44,820 nucleotides of DNA from Streptomyces gelaticus (GCF_014649535.1 NZ_BMTF01000036.1:1-44820); one strand, 5' to 3'. Shown: positions 15,476 through 24,203, numbered from the stretch's first letter. Program-made: numbers and translations. Notes: generated by a model not told the origin, from the letters alone.

Positions 15476-16810
15476 ATGGGACGAGAGCAGTGGAAGAAAA
15501 TCTGGGTCGGTTCAGCCGGCAACATGGTCGAGTGGTTCGACTGGTTCGTGTACGCGACCTTCGCGGTCTACTTCGCGGATTCGTTCTTCCCCGAAGGCAA
15601 CGAGACCGCCAATCTCATGAACACCATGGGCATCTTCGCCGTCGGCTTCTTCATGCGGCCGGTCGGCGGCTGGCTGCTCGGCCGGATCGGTGACCGCCGG
15701 GGCCGCAAGGCCGCGCTCACCCTCACCGTCACGTTGATGTCGGCCTCCGCGATCCTCATCGCCGTCGCACCGACGTACGACGTCGCGGGGTACGGCGGGG
15801 TCGCCGTCCTGCTGGTGGCCCGGCTGCTCCAGGGCCTGTCCGTCGGGGGCGAGTACGCGGCCAGCGCCACGTACCTCACCGAGGCGTCCGCGCCCGGCCG
15901 GCGCGGCTTCGCCTCCAGCTTCCAGTACGTGTCCATGACCGCGGGACAGCTGATCGGCCTCGGCCTCCAGATCGTCCTCCAGCGCAACATGTCCGAGGCG
16001 GCCCTGCACAACTGGGGCTGGCGCATCCCGTTCATCGTCGGTGCGCTCGGTGCCGCGATCGTCTTCTATCTGCGCCGCTCGATGCTGGAGACCGAGGTGT
16101 ACGCGGAGTCCGGCGCCGCCGAGCAGGAGGACCGCGGCACGCTGAAGGCGCTGTGGCAGCACAAGCGCGAGGCGTTCCTGGTGATGGCGCTGACCATGGG
16201 CGGGACCGTCGCGTACTACACGTACACGACCTACCTCTCCAAGTTCCTCTCCAAGAGCGCCGGCATGGACAAGCCCACCGCCTCGCTCGTCAGCTTCTGC
16301 GCCCTGTTCGTCTTCATGTGCATCCAGCCGCTGGCCGGCCTGCTCTCCGACCGGATCGGCCGCCGCCCGCTGCTGATCACCTTCGCCGTCGGCTCCACCT
16401 TCCTGACCGTGCCGATCATGACGATGCTGGGGCACGCGGGCACGTTCTGGCCCGCCTTCGGCCTGGCACTGCTCGCCCTGGTCGTCGTCACCGGGTACAC
16501 CTCGATCAACGCCTGCGTGAAGGCGGAGCTCTTCCCGACCGGCATCCGCGCCCTGGGCGTCGCCCTCCCGTACGCCATCGCCAACGCGCTCTTCGGCGGC
16601 ACCGCCGAATATGTGGCGCTCTGGTTCAAGAAGGCGGGCATCGAGTCCGGCTTCTACTGGTACGTGGCCGGCTGCGCGGCGGTCTCCCTGGTCGTCTACC
16701 TGACCATGCGCGAGACCCGCGACATCGACCTGGGCCGGGTCGGGGCCAAGGACGCGGACCGGGGAAGCGCGGAGCCCTCCGGAGCGACGAGCGTCACGCC
16801 CGCATCCTGA
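15476..16810 (+). CDS. MFS metabolite:H+ symporter (MHS family)
   Basis: A 444-residue twelve-helix permease. MHS signatures are NMVEWFDWFVYATFAVYFA in TM1, FFMRPVGGWLLGRIGDRRGRK (loop 2-3 motif), LLQGLSVGGEYAASATYLTE, and the central loop 6-7 with GWRIPFIVGALGA before it. DRIGRRPLL lies in loop 8-9. Family members carry compatible solutes and organic acids such as proline, betaine, 2-oxoglutarate and citrate by proton symport. It follows the urease/agmatine deiminase/TetR genes in the same direction, so uptake of a guanidino or amine substrate for them is plausible but unproven. The start ATG 15476 has only a weak ribosome site (ACGGACC). Confidence 0.9.
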   Translation: MGREQWKKIWVGSAGNMVEWFDWFVYATFAVYFADSFFPEGNETANLMNTMGIFAVGFFMRPVGGWLLGRIGDRRGRKAALTLTVTLMSASAILIAVAPTYDVAGYGGVAVLLVARLLQGLSVGGEYAASATYLTEASAPGRRGFASSFQYVSMTAGQLIGLGLQIVLQRNMSEAALHNWGWRIPFIVGALGAAIVFYLRRSMLETEVYAESGAAEQEDRGTLKALWQHKREAFLVMALTMGGTVAYYTYTTYLSKFLSKSAGMDKPTASLVSFCALFVFMCIQPLAGLLSDRIGRRPLLITFAVGSTFLTVPIMTMLGHAGTFWPAFGLALLALVVVTGYTSINACVKAELFPTGIRALGVALPYAIANALFGGTAEYVALWFKKAGIESGFYWYVAGCAAVSLVVYLTMRETRDIDLGRVGAKDADRGSAEPSGATSVTPAS

Positions 16811-16853
16811 GACGGGGCGGGGCACGGAGGCGGCCCTGTGCAAGACTGCTTCC

Positions 16854-16904
16854 GTGTCCTCGTTCGCCATGATTATCGGCAGCAGGCGCGCCGGTCCGCA
16901 GTGA
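16854..16904 (+). CDS. Putative leader peptide with adjacent Ile-Ile codons before cimA
   Basis: A short frame, MSSFAMIIGSRRAGPQ, runs from GTG 16854 (or ATG 16869) to TGA 16902-16904. Its two isoleucine codons (ATT ATC, 16872-16877) precede alternative hairpins and a T-tailed terminator about 60 bases on. This is the layout of ribosome-mediated attenuation, and citramalate synthase makes an isoleucine precursor. No strong ribosome site is seen, so translation is inferred from the arrangement. Confidence 0.5.
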   Translation: MSSFAMIIGSRRAGPQ

Positions 16905-16909
16905 CCGTC

Positions 16910-16985
16910 CCGCACCACCCTGTGCGGCACGGCCATCGTGCCCCAGACCCGCGCGCAGACCTCTCGCACCCGCGAGGGGTTTTTT
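16910..16985 (+). promoter_or_regulatory. Attenuator: alternative hairpins and T6-tailed terminator before cimA
   Basis: CCGCAC/GTGCGG (16910-16915 with 16922-16927) and GGCACG/CGTGCC (16926-16931 with 16937-16942) share two bases and cannot both form fully. CCTCTCGC-accc-GCGAGGGG (16960-16979) then forms an 8-bp stem with one G.U pair, followed by six T residues (16980-16985). A T-run terminator in front of a gene, rather than after one, is exceptional in this window. Confidence 0.65.
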
Positions 16986-17090
16986 CGTTTTCCGGCCCGC
17001 ACCTCGGCCGGGGCGAGCGGCGCACGGGATGATGGGGGCAAGTGGAGCCAGATCGTCCGGATCCGCTCATCCGACAGGAGTCAGACCAGC

Positions 17091-18698
17091 ATGACCACCA
17101 AGGCCAAGGCCACCGACGACAGTTTCCACGTCTTCGACACCACACTGCGCGACGGGGCCCAGCGTGAAGGCATCAACCTGACGGTCGCGGACAAGCTGAC
17201 CATCGCCCGGCACCTGGACAACTTCGGCGTGGGCTTCATCGAGGGCGGCTGGCCCGGCGCCAACCCCCGCGACACCGAGTTCTTCGCCCGCGCTCAGCAG
17301 GAGATCGAGTTCAAGAACGCCGAGCTGGTCGCCTTCGGCGCGACCCGCAGGGCCGGTGGCAGGGCCGCCGAGGACCCCCAGGTCAAGGCGTTGCTGGAGT
17401 CCGGTGCCCAGGTGATCACCCTGGTCGCCAAGTCCCACGACCGCCATGTGGAACTCGCGTTGCGCACCACCCTCGAAGAGAACCTGGAGATGGTCGTCGA
17501 CACCGTCTCCTACCTCCGCGAACAGGGCCGCCGGGTCTTCGTGGACTGCGAGCACTTCTTCGACGGCTACCGCGCCAACCCCGAGTACGCCAAGGCCGTC
17601 GTACGCGCCGCCGCCGAGGCCGGCGCCGATGTCGTCATCCTCTGCGACACCAATGGCGGCATGCTTCCCGCCCAGGTCCAGGCCGTGGTCTCCACCGTGC
17701 TCGCGGACACCGGCGCCCGGCTCGGCATCCACGCCCAGGACGACACCGGCTGCGCGGTCGCCAACACCCTCGCCGCCGTCGACGCGGGCGCCACCCACGT
17801 CCAGTGCACCGCCAACGGCTACGGCGAGCGGGTCGGCAACGCCAACCTCTTCCCCGTCGTCGCCGCCCTGGAGCTCAAGTACGGCAAGGCCGTCCTGCCC
17901 GAGGGCGCGCTCGCCGACATGACCCGCGTCTCGCACGCCATCGCCGAGGTCGTCAACCTGACTCCCTCCACCCACCAGCCCTATGTGGGTGTTTCCGCCT
18001 TCGCCCACAAGGCCGGACTGCACGCCTCCGCGATCAAGGTCGACCCCGACCTCTACCAGCACATCGACCCCGCCCTCGTCGGCAACACCATGCGGATGCT
18101 CGTCTCCGACATGGCGGGCCGCGCCTCCATCGAGCTCAAGGGCAAGGAGCTCGGCATCGACCTCGGCGGCGACCGCGCCCTCGTCGGCCGCGTCGTCGAG
18201 CGGGTCAAGGAACGCGAGCTCAAGGGCTACACGTACGAGGCCGCCGACGCCTCCTTCGAACTGCTGCTGCGCGCCGAGGCCGAGGGCCGCCCCCGCCGCT
18301 ACTTCCGCACCGAGTCCTGGCGCGCCATCGTCGAGGACCGCCCCGACGGCACGCACGCCAACGAGGCGACCGTGAAGCTCTGGGCCAAGGGCGAACGCAT
18401 CGTCGCCACCGCCGAGGGCAACGGACCGGTCAACGCCCTGGACCGGGCGCTGCGGGTCGCCCTGGAACGGATCTACCCGCAGCTCGCCAAGCTGGAGCTG
18501 ATCGACTACAAGGTCCGCATCCTGGAGGGCCGCACCGGCACCGAGTCCACCACCCGAGTCCTCATCACCACGGGCGACGGCGCCGGCGACTGGGCCACGG
18601 TCGGCGTGGCGGAGAACGTCATCGCCGCGTCCTGGCAGGCCCTGGAGGACGCGTACACCTACGGTCTGCTGCGAGCGGGGATCGAGCCGACGGAGTAG
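17091..18698 (+). CDS. cimA: (R)-citramalate synthase
   Basis: Condenses acetyl-CoA with pyruvate to (R)-citramalate, giving 2-oxobutyrate for isoleucine without threonine. The protein has 535 residues, matching the stand-alone CimA class. The HMGL-like TIM barrel begins FDTTLRDGAQREGINLTV with the metal-binding Asp. It continues with FIEGGWPGANPRDTEFF, LCDTNGGMLP, GIHAQDDTGCAVAN (metal His) and CTANGYGERVGNANL. The C-terminal LeuA-type regulatory domain (about 400-535, LELIDYKVRILEGRTGTESTTRVLI) normally mediates feedback by isoleucine or leucine. ACAGGAG (17074-17080) sits 10 bases before ATG 17091. The leader carries an attenuator-like element. An annotation as a 2-isopropylmalate synthase paralogue is the usual alternative, but GGWPGANP favours CimA. 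Confidence 0.92.
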   Translation: MTTKAKATDDSFHVFDTTLRDGAQREGINLTVADKLTIARHLDNFGVGFIEGGWPGANPRDTEFFARAQQEIEFKNAELVAFGATRRAGGRAAEDPQVKALLESGAQVITLVAKSHDRHVELALRTTLEENLEMVVDTVSYLREQGRRVFVDCEHFFDGYRANPEYAKAVVRAAAEAGADVVILCDTNGGMLPAQVQAVVSTVLADTGARLGIHAQDDTGCAVANTLAAVDAGATHVQCTANGYGERVGNANLFPVVAALELKYGKAVLPEGALADMTRVSHAIAEVVNLTPSTHQPYVGVSAFAHKAGLHASAIKVDPDLYQHIDPALVGNTMRMLVSDMAGRASIELKGKELGIDLGGDRALVGRVVERVKERELKGYTYEAADASFELLLRAEAEGRPRRYFRTESWRAIVEDRPDGTHANEATVKLWAKGERIVATAEGNGPVNALDRALRVALERIYPQLAKLELIDYKVRILEGRTGTESTTRVLITTGDGAGDWATVGVAENVIAASWQALEDAYTYGLLRAGIEPTE

Positions 18699-18803
18699 CC
18701 CTCGCGCAGGCGGGCCCGTGGCACGTGCGCCGCGGGCCGCCGGAGCGGCCTGCCGCTCGGGCGGCGGGGAGCCGAAGGGCGGGGAGCGCGGGACCGCGCG
18801 CGG

Positions 18804-18850
18804 CGGCTGTCGCAGGTGGTGCCCGTCGACGGCTGTCGCAGGTGGTGCCC
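18804..18850. repeat. 21-bp direct repeat, period 26
   Basis: A 21-base unit starting CGGCTGTCGCAGG and ending GTGCCC occurs at 18804-18824 and 18830-18850 with no mismatch. It lies immediately upstream of the -10 region of the next gene, so it may be a regulatory duplication. Confidence 0.7.
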
Positions 18851-18858
18851 ATCCGGGT

Positions 18859-18864
18859 TAGCTT
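18859..18864 (+). promoter_or_regulatory. -10 box (TAGCTT), leaderless spacing
   Basis: TAGCTT fits TANNNT and ends 6 bases before ATG 18871. There is no Shine-Dalgarno between them. Confidence 0.5.
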
Positions 18865-18870
18865 CGAAGT

Positions 18871-20232
18871 ATGCGGAACAGGATGTTCCGGTCGATGCTC
18901 GTCGGCCTGCTGCTGATCCTGGCGGCGGCCGTCCTCGGTATGGCGCCCGGAGCGTCCGCGGCACGGGAGGCGTCCACCGTCGACGATGTCGCGCAGGCCC
19001 TGCGCAAGGGGCCGGTGTACGTCGACCCGGCGGCGTCCGGGCAGCTCTCACCGGGCCAGGCCGCCGCCTTGACGGCGAAGATCAAGGGCGCCGACAAGCC
19101 CGTGTTCGTGGCGGTGCTGCCACGGACATCCGCGTTCCCCGCCGATTCCCTGCTGGCCACCCTGCGCACCGACACCGGGATCACCGGCGTCTACGCGGTC
19201 CGCCTGGGCAACGGCTTCGAGGCGGGCGCCGACCCCCAGGTGATGTCCACCCGGGCGGTCCACAACCTCACCGCCGCGGTGAAGGCGCCCGGCGCGGACA
19301 CCGACGCCGCCACGCAGCTGAACGCCTTCGTCGACCGTGCCGTCGAGCAGGCCCGGGGCAGCGCCCCCGCCTCCTGGGGCGGCTCGTCCGGGGGCGGCGG
19401 GTCCTCGTCCGCCGCCGGGCTGATCACGGCCGGTGCGGTCCTGGTGCTGTGCGGCGGCACGGCCTACGCGCTCGTCCGCCGCGGCCACAGGCGCAAGGAG
19501 GCCGAGGAACGGGCCGCACTGGACAAGCTCCGGGTCGTCGTGGACGAGGACATCACCGCGTACGGCGAGACCCTGGACCGGCTCGACTTCCACCCGGCCG
19601 AACCGGGCGCCGACGACGCCATGCGCGCGGACTACGAGCGGGCACTCGACTCCTACGAGAGCGCGAAGTCCCGGATGGAGCGGGCCCGGCACCCATCCGA
19701 CGTGCGCGGGGTCACCCGGGCCCTGGAGGACGGCCGCTTCTCCCTCGCCGTCCTGGAGGCCCGCCGCACCGGCGGCGCACTGCCGGTCCGCCGCCCGCCG
19801 TGCTTCTTCGACCCGCGCCACGGCCCCTCGGTCGCCGATGTGCAGTGGTCCCCGTCCGGCGGCACGGCCCGCGAGGTCCCGGTCTGCGCGGCGGACGAGC
19901 TCCGGCTGCGCGAGGGCGACGAACCGCTGAGCCGCACCGTCGAGACCGGCGACGGCCGCCGCCCGTACTGGGAGGCGGGTCCGGCGTACGGTCCCTGGGC
20001 GGGCGGCTACTTCGGCGGCGGCCTGCTCCCCGGGCTGCTCGTCGGTACGGTGCTCGGGTCCATGCTGTCGAGTCCGGCGTACGCGGCGGAGTACGGCGGC
20101 GGCGACTTCGGCTCCGGCGGGGACTGGAACGGCGGCGACTTCTCCGGGTCCGACTTCGACCCCTCCGGCTTCGACGGAGGAGGTGGCGGCGACTTCGGGG
20201 GTGGCGGCGGCTTCGACGGGGGCGGGTTCTGA
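18871..20232 (+). CDS. Secreted/membrane protein with glycine-rich tail, TPM-like domain
   Basis: The protein has 453 residues. A signal peptide (RNRMFRSMLVGLLLILAAAVLGMAPGASA, cut near 31) leads to an extracytoplasmic domain of about 35-165 resembling TPM-type domains (VDDVAQALRKGPVYVDPAASGQLSPGQ). A Gly/Ser linker and one membrane helix (about 188-207, AGLITAGAVLVLCGGTAYALV) follow. The cytoplasmic part has a charged helical segment and LDDGRF-like repeats. The C-terminus is low-complexity (DFGSGG, DFSGSDFDPSGFDGGGGG) like that of many Streptomyces membrane proteins. Function is unknown. It shares direction with the next sensor gene (53 bases away) but both may have separate promoters. Confidence 0.8.
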   Translation: MRNRMFRSMLVGLLLILAAAVLGMAPGASAAREASTVDDVAQALRKGPVYVDPAASGQLSPGQAAALTAKIKGADKPVFVAVLPRTSAFPADSLLATLRTDTGITGVYAVRLGNGFEAGADPQVMSTRAVHNLTAAVKAPGADTDAATQLNAFVDRAVEQARGSAPASWGGSSGGGGSSSAAGLITAGAVLVLCGGTAYALVRRGHRRKEAEERAALDKLRVVVDEDITAYGETLDRLDFHPAEPGADDAMRADYERALDSYESAKSRMERARHPSDVRGVTRALEDGRFSLAVLEARRTGGALPVRRPPCFFDPRHGPSVADVQWSPSGGTAREVPVCAADELRLREGDEPLSRTVETGDGRRPYWEAGPAYGPWAGGYFGGGLLPGLLVGTVLGSMLSSPAYAAEYGGGDFGSGGDWNGGDFSGSDFDPSGFDGGGGGDFGGGGGFDGGGF

Positions 20233-20285
20233 GCCGCTGACCAGCGACCTCTCGGGCAGGTGCGATTCATGCTAGACCTGAAGTT

Positions 20286-23081
20286 ATGTCTGGTACCGGC
20301 CGATTCCGGGCGCGGCTGCGGCGCTCCGTCCGGCGATCAGATCGGCACGACGGAGGACGCAAGGGCCAGGCGGCCCCCGCGCCGTCCGGCCCGGCCATGG
20401 CCGGCCGGGCCCCGAACCGCGGACTGCGCGCCCTGTTCAACGTGCACACCGTGGCCGGCCAGGTCTTCGTCTTCGTCCTCGGTCTCGTGCTGCTGCTCGT
20501 CACGGCCGGGGCGATCGCGCTGGTGGTGCAGGGCCGCCGCGACAGCATGGCCGAGGCACGGGCCCACACCCTGAGCGTCGCCGAGACCTTCGCCCACGCG
20601 CCCGGGACCGCCGCCGCACTGGACAGCAGGAACCCCACCGCGATCCTCCAGCCGCGCGCCGAGGAGGTCCGCAAGCTGACCCATGTCGAGTACATCGTCC
20701 TGGCGGGCCCCCAAGGCATCCGCTACACCCACCCCGATCCCGCGCTGATCGGCAAGCACATCATCGGCCCCTACGAAGAGGCCATGGCCGGGCACAGCAT
20801 CACCCGGACCTTCACCGGAAGCCGAGGGCCCTCGGTCAACTCGATCGTGCCCGTGCCCCGGCCGGACGGCTCGATCGCCGGAGTCGTCTCGGTGGGGATC
20901 ACCCTCGAGACAGTGAACAGTGTGGCGGACCGCTCGATCCCGCTCAGCGCGGGTGCCGCGGTGGCCGCCCTCGCGATCACCACGGGCGGCGCGGCGCTGC
21001 TGAGCAGACGGCTGAGCCGTCAGACCCACGGTCTCGGGGCCGCCGAGATGACCAGGATGTACGAGCACCACGACGCGGTGCTCCACGCGGTCCGCGAGGG
21101 CGTCCTCATCGTCGGGGCCGACCGGCAGCTGACCCTGGCCAACGACGAGGCCCGCAGACTCCTCGACCTGCCGCCGGACGCCGAGGGCCGGGCCGTCACG
21201 GGACTCGGACTGGACCCGGACACCGCGGAGCTGCTGGTCTCCGGCCGCACCGTCACGGACGAGGTGCTGCGGGCCGGCAACCGGCTGCTCGCCGTCAACC
21301 TCCGGCCGACCGACGCGCACGGCGGGCCGCCCGGCACCGTGGTGACCCTGCGGGACACCACCGAACTCCGCGCGGTCACGGGACAGGCGGAGATCGCGAG
21401 CGAACGGCTGCTGCTCCTGTACGAGGCCGGCGCCCGGATCGGCACCACGCTCGATGTGACCCGGACGGCGCAGGAGCTGGCGGACGTGGCGATCCCCGGA
21501 TTCGCCGACGCCGCGTCGGTCGACCTCGCCGACCCCGTACTGCGCGGCGACGAACCGGTCACGCCGAACGGCGACACCCTGGAGATGCGCCGCACCGCCG
21601 TCGCGTCGGTCCGCGCGGACCATCCGCTGTACCCGGTCGGCCATGTGGTGGGCATCGTCCCCACCAGGACCAGGGCCATGCGCGTGCACAGCGACGACGG
21701 CGATCTGCGGAGCGAATTCACGAAGCTGGGCTGGCAGCACTGGGACGCCGAAGTGGCCGAGCGGATCAGGGAACAGGGATTCCACTCGATCGTGTCCGTG
21801 CCGCTGCACGCGCGCGGCACCATCCTGGGCATGGCCAACTTCTGGCGCGCGGGCGAATCTGAACCCTTCGACGACGACGACGTGTCCTTCGCGGAGGAAC
21901 TGGCGGCGCGGGCCGCGATCGCTGTGGACAACGCCCGCCGCTACACCCGGGAGCACGCACTGGCCGTGACGCTGCAACGCAGTCTGCTGCCCCGGGCCCT
22001 GCCCGAGCAGAACGCCCTGGAGATCGCCCACCGCTATCTGCCGGCGTACGAGGGGGTCGGAGGCGACTGGTTCGATGTGATCCCGCTGCCCGGTGCCCGG
22101 GTCGCGCTGGTCGTCGGCGACGTGGTCGGGCACGGGCTGCACGCCGCGGCCACCATGGGGCGGCTGCGCACCAGCGTCCACAACTTCTCCTCGCTGGACC
22201 CCACGCCGGACGAACTCCTCGGGCATCTCGACGAGCTGGTCGCCAGGATCGACCGGGAGGAAGCCGGCGAGGGCGGCGTCGAGATCGCCGGAGCCACCTG
22301 CCTGTACGCGATCTACGACGCGGTCTCCGGGAACTGCACGGTGGCGCTGGCCGGCCACCCCGCGCCCGTGATGGTCCTCCCGGACGGCGCCGTCGAATGC
22401 CCCGCGGTCCCGACCGGACTTCCGCTCGGCATCGGCGGCATGCCCTTCGAGGCCGCCGAGTTCCACGTACCCGAGGGAAGCCGGCTGGTCCTCTACACGG
22501 ATGGTCTCGTCGAGCGGCGGGGCCTGGACATCGACACCGGTCTCGATCTGCTGCGCGAGGCCCTCGCCGGCCGCGACCGGACGCCGGAGGAGACCTGCGA
22601 CGACGTGATCGCCGCGCTGCTGCACGACCGGCCGGACGACGACGTCGCTCTGCTCGTGGCCCGCACTCGCACACTCGATCCCGAGCAGGTCGCGCAGTGG
22701 GCCGTGGCCACCGATCCGGCGGCCGTCGCCGGGGTGCGCAAGAACGTCGCCCAGTGGCTCGCCGACCGGGGCCTGGAGGAGGAGGCGTTCGCCACCGAAC
22801 TGATCCTCAGCGAACTGGTCACCAACGCGGTGCGCTACGGCGCGGCACCCATCGGGGTCCGCCTGCTGTACGACCGCAACCTGACCTGCGAGGTGTCCGA
22901 CAGCAGTAGCACCTCACCGCATCTGCGCTACGCGGCGACGACGGACGAGGGCGGCCGGGGTCTGTTCCTCGTCGCCCAGTTCGCGGAACGCTGGGGCACC
23001 CGTTACACCGAGACGGGCAAGGTCATCTGGTCGGAGCAGGCGGTCGGCGAATCCGAGGAAGAGGACGACGGCCCGGCCTAG
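20286..23081 (+). CDS. SpoIIE-type PP2C phosphatase with sensor, PAS, GAF and ATPase domains
   Basis: The protein has 931 residues. A cytoplasmic basic tail precedes TM1 (about 58-81), then a CitA/DcuS-like extracytoplasmic sensor (about 85-215, VEYIVLAGPQGIRYTHPDPALIG) and TM2 (about 220-240). PAS (about 255-365), GAF (about 380-560) and SpoIIE phosphatase (about 585-790) domains follow. The phosphatase has GGDWFDV and VVGDVVGHGLHAA, which bind metal ions. A C-terminal HATPase_c_2 domain has ELVTNAVRYG. Such proteins act in partner-switching: they dephosphorylate STAS anti-anti-sigma factors and bind or phosphorylate them through the ATPase part. Having both activities on one membrane sensor is common in Streptomyces. 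The signal is unknown and no STAS gene is nearby. Confidence 0.93.
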   Translation: MSGTGRFRARLRRSVRRSDRHDGGRKGQAAPAPSGPAMAGRAPNRGLRALFNVHTVAGQVFVFVLGLVLLLVTAGAIALVVQGRRDSMAEARAHTLSVAETFAHAPGTAAALDSRNPTAILQPRAEEVRKLTHVEYIVLAGPQGIRYTHPDPALIGKHIIGPYEEAMAGHSITRTFTGSRGPSVNSIVPVPRPDGSIAGVVSVGITLETVNSVADRSIPLSAGAAVAALAITTGGAALLSRRLSRQTHGLGAAEMTRMYEHHDAVLHAVREGVLIVGADRQLTLANDEARRLLDLPPDAEGRAVTGLGLDPDTAELLVSGRTVTDEVLRAGNRLLAVNLRPTDAHGGPPGTVVTLRDTTELRAVTGQAEIASERLLLLYEAGARIGTTLDVTRTAQELADVAIPGFADAASVDLADPVLRGDEPVTPNGDTLEMRRTAVASVRADHPLYPVGHVVGIVPTRTRAMRVHSDDGDLRSEFTKLGWQHWDAEVAERIREQGFHSIVSVPLHARGTILGMANFWRAGESEPFDDDDVSFAEELAARAAIAVDNARRYTREHALAVTLQRSLLPRALPEQNALEIAHRYLPAYEGVGGDWFDVIPLPGARVALVVGDVVGHGLHAAATMGRLRTSVHNFSSLDPTPDELLGHLDELVARIDREEAGEGGVEIAGATCLYAIYDAVSGNCTVALAGHPAPVMVLPDGAVECPAVPTGLPLGIGGMPFEAAEFHVPEGSRLVLYTDGLVERRGLDIDTGLDLLREALAGRDRTPEETCDDVIAALLHDRPDDDVALLVARTRTLDPEQVAQWAVATDPAAVAGVRKNVAQWLADRGLEEEAFATELILSELVTNAVRYGAAPIGVRLLYDRNLTCEVSDSSSTSPHLRYAATTDEGGRGLFLVAQFAERWGTRYTETGKVIWSEQAVGESEEEDDGPA

Positions 23082-23109
23082 CCGGGCGGCCCCCGGCCAG
23101 GCCAAGGGT

Positions 23110-23138
23110 TTGCTGATTCGGCAATGAAACTTGCTGAT
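23110..23138. promoter_or_regulatory. Palindrome TTGCTGATTCGGCAA plus half-site before the CPYC flavoprotein
   Basis: TTGCTGATTCGGCAA (23110-23124) is a 15-bp near-perfect palindrome with one mismatched pair. TTGCTGAT is repeated at 23131-23138. The pair ends 45 bases before the start codon, in the promoter position. No regulator gene adjoins. Confidence 0.6.
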
Positions 23139-23183
23139 GTGTGGCGGTGTCGCGGACGCTTCCGGTGAATGGAGGTGCTTCTC

Positions 23184-24203
23184 GTGGACGACATGGACGA
23201 CACGGACGACATGAATGTCATCGACGATGCGACCGGTGAGCGCGGCGGTGACCGGTGCTACGACGTGGTGGTGATCGGCGGTGGAGCCGCCGGACTGAGC
23301 GGAGCCGTGGTCCTTGCCAGGGCGCGCAGGTCGGTGCTGGTGATCGACGCCGGGCAGCCGCGCAACGCCCCGGCCTCGCACATGCACGGCTACCTGGGAC
23401 ACGACGGCGTCCCGCCCTCGGAACTGCTGGCCACCGGCCGGGATGAGGTGACCCGTTACGGGGGAGAGGTCGTCCAGGACGCCGTGGTGGCCGCCGAGCG
23501 GCTGCCCGACGGCGAGGGATTCCGTGTCGTACGGAAGGACGGGGCCCCGGTCGTGGCGCGCCGGCTCCTGGTGACCACCGGCCTCGTCGACGAACTGCCC
23601 CCGGTGCCGGGCCTGGCCGAACGGTGGGGCCGCGAGGTCCTGCACTGCCCGTACTGCCACGGCTGGGAGGTCGGCTCCCGCCCGATCGGCGTCCTCGCCA
23701 CCGGCCCGCAGGCCGTGCAGCAGGCGCTGATGTGGCGCCAGTGGAGCGAGGACGTCACCCTCTTCCGCCACACCGGGCCCGAGCCCACGGACGAGGAGTA
23801 CGAGCAGCTGGCCGCGCGCGGCATCGCCGTGGTCGACGGCGAGGTGACCGGGCTCGACGTGACGGACGACCGGCTCACCGGGGTTCGGCTGGCCGGCGGC
23901 AGGGTGGTCCCGCGCGAGGCCCTCGTGGTGCAGCCCGGCTTCACCGCCCGCGCGGACTTCCTCGTGGGCCTGGGGCTGGACGCGGCCGAGGCGAAGGAGG
24001 CGGATCGGGTGATCGGGACGTACGTCGCCGCCGACCCGGCCGGGGCGACGGAGGTGCCCGGCGTCCGGGTGGCCGGCAACGTCGCCGACCCGAAGGGGAA
24101 GGTCGTCGTCGCCGCTGCTGCCGGGGTGCAGGCCGCCGCTGCGATCAACGCGGACCTGATCACCGATGACGTGAACCGCGCGGTCGCCGCCCGCCGGGCC
24201 TGA
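23184..24203 (+). CDS. FAD/NAD(P)-dependent oxidoreductase with CPYC redox pair (TrxR-like)
   Basis: A thioredoxin reductase-like flavoprotein of 339 residues. The FAD-binding fold is VVVIGGGAAGLSGAVVLARARRSVLVID, the redox pair is CPYCHGWEVG (CxxC) and the second FAD contact is VAGNVADPKGKVVVAAAAGVQAA. The nucleotide-binding loop reads VLATGPQAVQQALMWRQWS instead of the GGGxSA consensus. CPYC-HG(W/Y)E is the form found in dithiol oxidases of the GliT/HlmI type and in ferredoxin-linked reductases rather than classical TrxB (CATC). The reductant and partner are unknown. I chose GTG 23184 because GGAGG (23171-23175) lies 8 bases upstream. An Asp-rich N-tail (DDMDDTDDMNVIDD) is unusual. Confidence 0.88.
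   Translation: MDDMDDTDDMNVIDDATGERGGDRCYDVVVIGGGAAGLSGAVVLARARRSVLVIDAGQPRNAPASHMHGYLGHDGVPPSELLATGRDEVTRYGGEVVQDAVVAAERLPDGEGFRVVRKDGAPVVARRLLVTTGLVDELPPVPGLAERWGREVLHCPYCHGWEVGSRPIGVLATGPQAVQQALMWRQWSEDVTLFRHTGPEPTDEEYEQLAARGIAVVDGEVTGLDVTDDRLTGVRLAGGRVVPREALVVQPGFTARADFLVGLGLDAAEAKEADRVIGTYVAADPAGATEVPGVRVAGNVADPKGKVVVAAAAGVQAAAAINADLITDDVNRAVAARRA

Noticed and set aside
16910..16985. Possible tRNA or T-box element
   Set aside because: No cloverleaf or T-box consensus could be found; the hairpins fit an attenuator instead.
16838..17032. 64-codon frame overlapping the cimA leader
   Set aside because: It reads through the attenuator hairpins with no recognisable product; the Ile-Ile frame explains the region better.
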